From contig NZ_JAERUC010000022.1 of NCBI RefSeq assembly GCF_016745505.1, positions 1-45,527 of the forward strand: a stretch of 45,527 nucleotides of DNA, in the 5' to 3' direction. Positions within the stretch are counted from its first letter, which is position 1; every line of letters begins with the position of its first letter. The notes under the pieces were generated by a model. That model did no database searches and was not told the origin of the DNA. It was given only the letters and a program-made list of their open reading frames with translations. The DNA is from Streptomyces silvae (lineage in GTDB: Bacteria; Actinomycetota; Actinomycetes; Streptomycetales; Streptomycetaceae). Below are positions 41,583-45,527 of this stretch, piece by piece. The position numbers and the translations under genes are program-made.

Positions 41583-43375
41583 CCATCGACAACTGGCGGA
41601 GCGCGAGCATCACGGATCTGTTCGACGAACAGGTGCGCCTTCGCCCCGAGGCGATCGCCCTGCGCTTCGACGGCGTCGACATGAGCTACGCGGAACTCGA
41701 CCGGCGGGCCGATCTGCTGGCCCGGCAGCTACGCGGGCTCGGCGTCGGCACGGAGAGCGTGGTCGGCCTGTTCGTGGAGCGCTCGTTCGAGATGGTCGTC
41801 GCGCTCGTCGGCATCCTGAAGGCGGGCGGCGTCTATCTGCCCGTGCACCAGAACGAGCCCCCCGAGCGGTTCCGGTACATGCTCGATCAGGCGCAGGCAC
41901 GCGTCCTGCTCACCCACGACCGGCTGAGCGACCGCGTGCCCGAGATCGACGGCACCGTGGTCAACCTCGACCACCCGTGGCAGACGGACCCCGTCCCGGG
42001 ACCGATCACCCCCGGCACCGGCCCCGACAACCTGGCCTACATCTGCTACACCTCCGGCTCGACCGGCATGCCGAAGGGCGTGGCCGTACGGCACAGTGGG
42101 GTGGTGCGGCTGGTGCAGGACGGCGACTACGCCTCGCTGACGGCGGACGAGACGTTCCTGCAGTTCTGCTCGCTGCGCTTCGACCCCTCCGCCTTCGAGA
42201 TCTGGGGCTCCCTGCTCAACGGCGCCAAGCTGGTCGTCTATCCGCCGGGCACGGTGGCGATGCACGAGCTGGCCGCGTTCCTGGAACAGGAGCGGATCAC
42301 CACGCTGTGGCTGACCACGGGCCTGTTCCACCGGCTGGTCGACGACCACCTCGACAGCATGGCCGGACTGCGCCAGATGCTCGGCGGCGGAGAACCGCTG
42401 TCCCCTCTGCACATGAACTCGCTCCGCGAGGCCTACCCGGAGCTGTTGATCGTCAACGGCTACGGCCCCACCGAGGACACCTGCTTCACGTCCTGTCACG
42501 TCATCGACGACCGCATCGGTGACAGCGTCCCGATCGGACGTGCCGTCACCGACACCCGCCTGTACGTCCTGGACGAGAACCTGGAGCGGGTCCCCGAGGG
42601 CGAGTGGGGTCTGCTCTACACCGGCGGCAGCGGTGTGGCCCGCGGATATGTGGGCCGCCCGGCGCTCACCGCCGAGAAGTTCGTGCCCGACCCGTTCGTC
42701 CCCGGCGAGCGGATGTACAGCATCGGCGACATGGTCCGTCTCGACGCCCGCGGTGCCCTGGAGTTCCGCGGACGGATCGACGATCAGGTCAAGGTCGACG
42801 GCTACCGCATCGAACCCGGTGAGGTCGCGGCGGCCCTGTCCGGGCTGCCGGATCTCAAGGAGGCCGTCGTGCTGGCCCGGGAGGACGTCGTGCCCGGACG
42901 GAAGATCCTGGTGGCGTACGTCGTGCCGAGCGGCTCCGCCGAAGGGCTGGTGCCGAGGTTGCGGCTGGCCCTGCACCACAGACTGCCCCGGTACATGCAC
43001 CCGTCCGTCATCGTGGTCATGGAGGAGTTCCCGCTCACGCTGGGCTCGAAGACGGACCGGCGGGCGCTGCCGGCCCCCGCCCACCTGCCGCGGACCGTGC
43101 CCACGCCGTTCGCGGCCCCGCGTACTCCCACCGAGGAGTTGCTGGCGGACCTGGTGGCCGACGCGCTCGTCCTCCAGGAGGTCGGCATCGACGACGAGTT
43201 CTTCGAGATGGGCGGCAACTCGCTGTCGGGCATGGATCTCCTCGCCCGGATCAGGACCCTCCTGCACGTGGACCTGCCGGCAGCGGAGTTCTTCGACGAC
43301 GCTACGGTGGCCGGACTTGCGGAGCTGGTCGAGCGGCATACCGCCAGAGCACGAATGGATGTGTCTGTTGGCTGA
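41579..43375 (+). CDS. NRPS A-PCP didomain protein, probable last module
   Basis: This 598-aa protein has an A domain (about 1-500; YTSGSTGMPKG, Asp202 in FDPSAFEIW, NGYGPTEDT, LGSKTDRR) and a PCP (Ser548, FFEMGGNSL). The pocket read by eye is DPFWLGGCFK, nearest to the valine code DAFWIGGTFK but with Pro and Cys changes, so the substrate is uncertain and may be a modified residue. The protein lacks a C domain; NRPS C ends in one, so it can be the final acceptor. Alternatively it holds an amino acid for on-carrier N-hydroxylation by the enzyme encoded just upstream, or loads an A-less carrier. GGGGAG precedes the ATG at 41579, which overlaps the monooxygenase stop. Confidence 0.93.
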   Translation: MTIDNWRSASITDLFDEQVRLRPEAIALRFDGVDMSYAELDRRADLLARQLRGLGVGTESVVGLFVERSFEMVVALVGILKAGGVYLPVHQNEPPERFRYMLDQAQARVLLTHDRLSDRVPEIDGTVVNLDHPWQTDPVPGPITPGTGPDNLAYICYTSGSTGMPKGVAVRHSGVVRLVQDGDYASLTADETFLQFCSLRFDPSAFEIWGSLLNGAKLVVYPPGTVAMHELAAFLEQERITTLWLTTGLFHRLVDDHLDSMAGLRQMLGGGEPLSPLHMNSLREAYPELLIVNGYGPTEDTCFTSCHVIDDRIGDSVPIGRAVTDTRLYVLDENLERVPEGEWGLLYTGGSGVARGYVGRPALTAEKFVPDPFVPGERMYSIGDMVRLDARGALEFRGRIDDQVKVDGYRIEPGEVAAALSGLPDLKEAVVLAREDVVPGRKILVAYVVPSGSAEGLVPRLRLALHHRLPRYMHPSVIVVMEEFPLTLGSKTDRRALPAPAHLPRTVPTPFAAPRTPTEELLADLVADALVLQEVGIDDEFFEMGGNSLSGMDLLARIRTLLHVDLPAAEFFDDATVAGLAELVERHTARARMDVSVG

Positions 43376-43376
43376 T

Positions 43377-43982
43377 ATGAGGTCCTTCCGGGACGCGATC
43401 ACCTCGTGGGCGTGGGGCGGTCCCGCCGCCCCGGCGTACGAGCTCGCCACGCTGCTGCCCGTCCGCGGGATCGTTCTGGTGGAAGGGCCGAGCGACGTCG
43501 CCGCGGTCGACGCGCTGGCGCACGGCTACGGCCGGGACCTGGCGGAGGAGGAGATCTGCGTCCTGGCGATGGGCGGCGCCATGAACGTGGCCCGCTTCGT
43601 CGACCGGGCCGGACCCAACGGCCTGAATGTGCAGCTGACGGGTCTGTGCGACGAGGGGGAACGCGGCTACTTCGCCCGCGCCTGGGCGCGGGCCGGGCTG
43701 GAGCCGGACTTCTTCGTGTGCGATGTGGACCTGGAGGACGAGCTCATCCGCGCTCTCGGGGTGGAACAGGTGACGGAGCTCGTCCGGCAGCAGGGCGACC
43801 TGCGCCCGCTGCTCACCTTCCAGTCCCAGCCCGCCCAGCGGGAGCGCAGCACGCACCAGCAGCTGCGCCGGTTCATCGGGACCAAGAAGGGCCGGAAGAT
43901 CCACTACGGCACGGTGCTGGTCGAGGCGCTCCCGCACGAGCTCGTGCCCCCGCCGCTGCGGGACCTGATCGACTTCGTCTGA
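43377..43982 (+). CDS. TOPRIM-domain protein (OLD-nuclease-like)
   Basis: This protein of about 201 aa has a TOPRIM domain: the acidic strand IVLVEGPSDVAAVDALA, then MGGAMNV, then LCDEGERGYF for the second acidic cluster, and FFVCDVDLEDELIRALG as found in the C-terminal part of OLD-family nucleases. The ATPase half of OLD proteins is absent. The ATG at 43377 starts 1 nt after the A-PCP stop; an in-frame ATG at 43359 is also possible. It is co-transcribed with the biosynthetic genes, which is unusual. It may handle nucleic acid or a nucleotide; protection against a DNA- or RNA-directed product is a speculation. It may also be a passenger gene. Confidence 0.8.
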   Translation: MRSFRDAITSWAWGGPAAPAYELATLLPVRGIVLVEGPSDVAAVDALAHGYGRDLAEEEICVLAMGGAMNVARFVDRAGPNGLNVQLTGLCDEGERGYFARAWARAGLEPDFFVCDVDLEDELIRALGVEQVTELVRQQGDLRPLLTFQSQPAQRERSTHQQLRRFIGTKKGRKIHYGTVLVEALPHELVPPPLRDLIDFV

Positions 43983-44006
43983 GGCAGGGGGCAGTACCCG
44001 CTGCGG

Positions 44007-44031
44007 CCCGGCCGCCCCACAGGCGGCCGGG
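44007..44031. terminator. Terminator hairpin after the TOPRIM gene
   Basis: CCCGGCCGCC (44007-44016) and GGCGGCCGGG (44022-44031) form a perfect 10-bp stem with a 5-nt loop, 24 nt after the TOPRIM stop. It is a good candidate for the end of the long plus-strand tailoring operon. Confidence 0.75.
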
Positions 44032-44032
44032 G

Positions 44033-44540
44033 ACCGGCGGCCGGGGGGCGTTCATGCGGACCTCGGTCAGAATCGCCGGCTCCTCAGGAGCGACCTCACC
44101 GAGCTGAAACCAGGCCTGTTCGCCCAGCCCCAAGGGCGCCTGGCCGGCCCGGGAGGCGGTGAGCTCGTCAACATTGGGGCCGGACGCGGCAAAGACCGGA
44201 CTGGAGGCCAGCATGTCCCTGATGTTCGTCGTGTTCTTGCCCCGGGCGAGTTGGACGGCGATTCGCGTGACCAGCAGGGAGCGGAAGAGCGCAGGCGCGC
44301 CGAAGTCGTTGCGTAGTCGGTCCTTGCCAAGCGCCGGGACATCCTTCAGGTGCCAGAGCAGTTCTTCTTGGATCTCGCGAAGCCAATCCTCCCCCTGTGC
44401 TGCGAGCGTCGGCTTCTCGCAGCGAAGCAGGAACCCGGCCGACACCGCAGCCTTCAACGGCGCGGTAGGCGGGCCTCGCTGTCCTTCAGGGCGATGAGGA
44501 TGTCAATGCCCGAGGCCTTCCGCGCAGCGCTCTGATTCGT
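44033..44540 (-). pseudogene. Decayed reading frame of unknown function
   Basis: On the minus strand a frame from about 44457 codes for non-repetitive, protein-like sequence (LLRCEKPTLAAQGEDWL, LFRSLLVTRIAVQLARGKN, ELTASRAGQAPLGLGEQAW) but starts at a poor TTG. Another frame just upstream reads ASGIDILIALKDSEARLPRR then stops; a one-base shift would join the two as RLPRRLKAAVSAGFLL. At its other end the frame runs into the GC-rich terminator hairpin with no natural stop. The pieces look like one gene damaged by a frameshift and a lost 3' end. I do not recognise the family. Confidence 0.4.
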
Positions 44541-44571
44541 ACAAGAGGTGGGTCGAGTCGCGGCCTCGCGG

Positions 44572-44964
44572 TCAGACCTTGATGACGCGGATGCTGGGGC
44601 CGCAGAGCATCAGGAGGTCTTCGGGGTCCGATGTCAGGACGGTCGCTGGGGCTGGCGAGGTGAGTGCGGTGGAGGCCACGATGGCGTCGAGGGCGTACTT
44701 GTGGCCGTGCAGTCCGGCCGCGGCCAGGAGCTTGCTCGCATGACGGGCGATGGCTTCGGTGGGCGGGATGATGTTCACGCGGGAGACTGCGTAGTCGAAG
44801 CGGGCCTGGTTGACCCTGGGGTCGCGTGCTTCGACGAGGGTGACGGAGCTGGTGACGACGCGGATGTCTTCGGCTTCGGCCGCGGCCAGCCACTCGGTGG
44901 TCTCGGGCGTGCGTCGCACCAGTTTGGACAGGCCTTCGCAGTCCAGGACGAGCGTGCCGCTCAC
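44572..44964 (-). CDS. vapC: PIN-domain toxin (VapC-like)
   Basis: This 130-aa PIN-domain protein has the acidic metal residues in place: Asp8 (LVLDCEGL), Glu45 (LVEARD), Asp93 (YALDAIVAS) and Asp113 (TSDPEDL). VapC toxins are Mg-dependent RNases. The start overlaps the stop of the upstream antitoxin gene by 4 nt (ATGA), the standard toxin-antitoxin order. It is not part of the peptide pathway and may help keep the region in the genome. Confidence 0.85.
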   Translation of the reverse strand: MSGTLVLDCEGLSKLVRRTPETTEWLAAAEAEDIRVVTSSVTLVEARDPRVNQARFDYAVSRVNIIPPTEAIARHASKLLAAAGLHGHKYALDAIVASTALTSPAPATVLTSDPEDLLMLCGPSIRVIKV

Positions 44965-45233
44965 GCGGCGTCCGCCGAGCCCGCGGCGTCGCCGCGGAGA
45001 ATGGCGCGTTTGGCGTCGACCGCCGCCTGATCGACCGGGCCGTGTTCGGTTTCCGCGTCTTCGATGAGCTCGCGCAGTCGGTCCCGTTCCAGTTGGCGCT
45101 GGATGAGGGTCTCGACGTAGGCGGACATGCCTCGTTTGCCCGTACGTGCCTTGAGGGCAGCGATGGTGCCTTCGTGGAGGGAGACCGATACGGGCCGGAC
45201 GGGTCCTTCGCCGGGCGCCTGGGAGGTAGCCAT
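44961..45233 (-). CDS. vapB: Antitoxin of the VapBC-like pair
   Basis: This protein of about 90 aa has an N-terminal ribbon-helix-helix-like part (PVSVSLHEGTIAALKARTGKR) and a charged C-terminal tail, as in antitoxins that bind their own promoter and cover the toxin. I chose the ATG at 45233: a -10-like TAAACT (minus strand, 45246-45241) ends 7 nt before it and no ribosome site precedes it, so the mRNA is probably leaderless. The frame continues 38 codons further upstream but would cross the operator-like repeats. Confidence 0.75.
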   Translation of the reverse strand: MATSQAPGEGPVRPVSVSLHEGTIAALKARTGKRGMSAYVETLIQRQLERDRLRELIEDAETEHGPVDQAAVDAKRAILRGDAAGSADAA

Positions 45234-45240
45234 GGGGCCG

Positions 45241-45281
45241 AGTTTAACAAAACTCTTGTTATTGGAGGAGAGTGATTCTCC
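45241..45281 (-). promoter_or_regulatory. Antitoxin promoter with two inverted repeats
   Basis: This AT-rich island holds AACAA-AACTC-TTGTT (45246-45260) and GGAGA-GTGAT-TCTCC (45267-45281), two 5-bp-arm inverted repeats, next to the -10-like TAAACT of the minus strand. They are suitable operators for autoregulation by the toxin-antitoxin complex. Confidence 0.5.
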
Positions 45282-45363
45282 GAGCGGGTGTGTCGGAGGG
45301 ACATCCATCGCTGAGCGGGTGTCGCGAACTTCCAGGTCAAGCGCCACATCGGCGAGGGATCCT

Positions 45364-45434
45364 CAGGGACTTTGCAGGGACTTCCACGTCTGTCGCAGGG
45401 AGATTCCAGGGACTTTCCGCCCCGTAAGCAGGGA
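45364..45434. repeat. Five helically phased CAGGGA repeats
   Basis: CAGGGA occurs at 45364, 45375, 45396, 45407 and 45429, that is at steps of 11, 21, 11 and 22 nt, close to whole turns of the DNA helix. Three copies extend to CAGGGACTT. They lie in the gap between the antitoxin promoter and the serine dehydratase stop, all in one orientation. Confidence 0.7.
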
Positions 45435-45435
45435 A

Positions 45436-45478
45436 GGCCCTGACAGCGCTGAAAGACGTAAACGCGCTGGTCAGGGCC
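45436..45478. terminator. Terminator of the serine dehydratase gene
   Basis: GGCCCTGACAGCGC (45436-45449) pairs with GCGCTGGTCAGGGCC (45464-45478), leaving one bulged base and a 14-nt loop. It lies 8 nt past the stop of the leftward gene at the window's edge and would end its transcript. Confidence 0.75.
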
Positions 45479-45485
45479 TAGGACC

Positions 45486-45527
45486 TCAGCACTCGATGAT
45501 GTTCACCGCGAGCCCGCCCCGCGCCGT
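45486..45527 (-). CDS. sdaA: L-serine dehydratase, C-terminal end (partial)
   Basis: Only the last 13 codons and the TGA stop are inside the window. They read TARGGLAVNIIEC, which matches the conserved C-terminus of bacterial L-serine ammonia-lyases (a GGLAVN segment ending in a Cys near the terminus). The enzyme turns L-serine into pyruvate and ammonia using an iron-sulfur cluster. As a housekeeping gene followed by its own terminator, it supports placing the cluster border to its left. Identification rests on this short tail only. Confidence 0.6.
   Translation of the reverse strand, partial: TARGGLAVNIIEC

Larger units (their letters stand above)
43983..44571. other. Cluster border region without an intact gene
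   Basis: This 589-nt stretch holds the terminator hairpin after the TOPRIM gene (44007-44031) and a decayed minus-strand reading frame (listed separately). Nothing else in it looks like an intact gene. It probably marks the right border of the biosynthetic cluster. Confidence 0.6.

Noticed and set aside
1..45527. tRNA, rRNA, CRISPR array, insertion sequence or transposase
   Set aside because: I found no cloverleaf, array of spaced palindromic repeats, transposase motif or terminal inverted repeats; the only short phased repeats are at 45364-45434.

Overview
The window is very GC-rich, with GTG/TTG starts, many 4-nt start/stop overlaps and a FabH/MbtH/FAAL gene repertoire, which points to an actinomycete and most likely a Streptomyces relative. 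About 44 of its 45.5 kb is one biosynthetic cluster for an N-acylated nonribosomal peptide. The right edge holds a decayed gene, a VapBC-type toxin-antitoxin pair and the last 13 codons of a probable L-serine dehydratase gene, so the cluster boundary is probably near 44.0 kb. No pathway-specific regulator is visible, so the cluster may extend beyond the left edge.

Layout. (1) 45-5515: a stand-alone proline-type adenylation protein, two free carrier proteins, an alpha/beta-hydrolase-like protein and a P450 on the minus strand, with a divergent KASIII-like acyltransferase. This parallels the aminocoumarin pyrrole-transfer set (CouN/CloN) but lacks the flavin dehydrogenase. A perfect 20-bp hairpin closes it. 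(2) 5599-9997, minus strand: JmjC/cupin dioxygenase, diaminobutyrate-type aminotransferase, MFS exporter, type II thioesterase. (3) 10507-33960, plus strand, one tightly coupled operon: long MbtH-like protein, DUF885 metallohydrolase, FGE-like protein, SbnA-like diaminopropionate (Dap) enzyme, second P450, NRPS A (FAAL-ACP-C-A-PCP-C), NRPS B (A-PCP-C), free PCP, NRPS C (docking-C-A-PCP-C-PCP-C) and a penicillin-acylase-family protein. (4) 34033-34800, minus strand: free thioesterase with a cysteine nucleophile. (5) 34880-43982, plus strand: SbnB-like Dap enzyme, second DUF885 protein, Cys/Met-type PLP enzyme, sulfotransferase, amine N-monooxygenase, A-PCP didomain and a TOPRIM protein.

How it may work (inference). 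SbnA/SbnB make L-2,3-diaminopropionate and the aminotransferase makes L-2,4-diaminobutyrate. A fatty acid is activated by the FAAL. Six condensation domains match six downstream amino-acid carriers: PCP1, PCP2, the free PCP, PCP4, PCP5 and the PCP of the A-PCP protein. Two of those carriers have no adenylation domain in cis. The modules in NRPS A and B have nearly identical acidic pocket codes (DIWELTADDK, DIWEVTADDK), which fits a cationic diamino acid. The acylase could then remove the fatty acyl group, as PvdQ does for pyoverdine. The Cys-thioesterase, sulfotransferase, N-monooxygenase and Dap enzymes together recall monobactam or N-oxygenated amino acid chemistry. I cannot name a known product, and the gene combination looks unusual.
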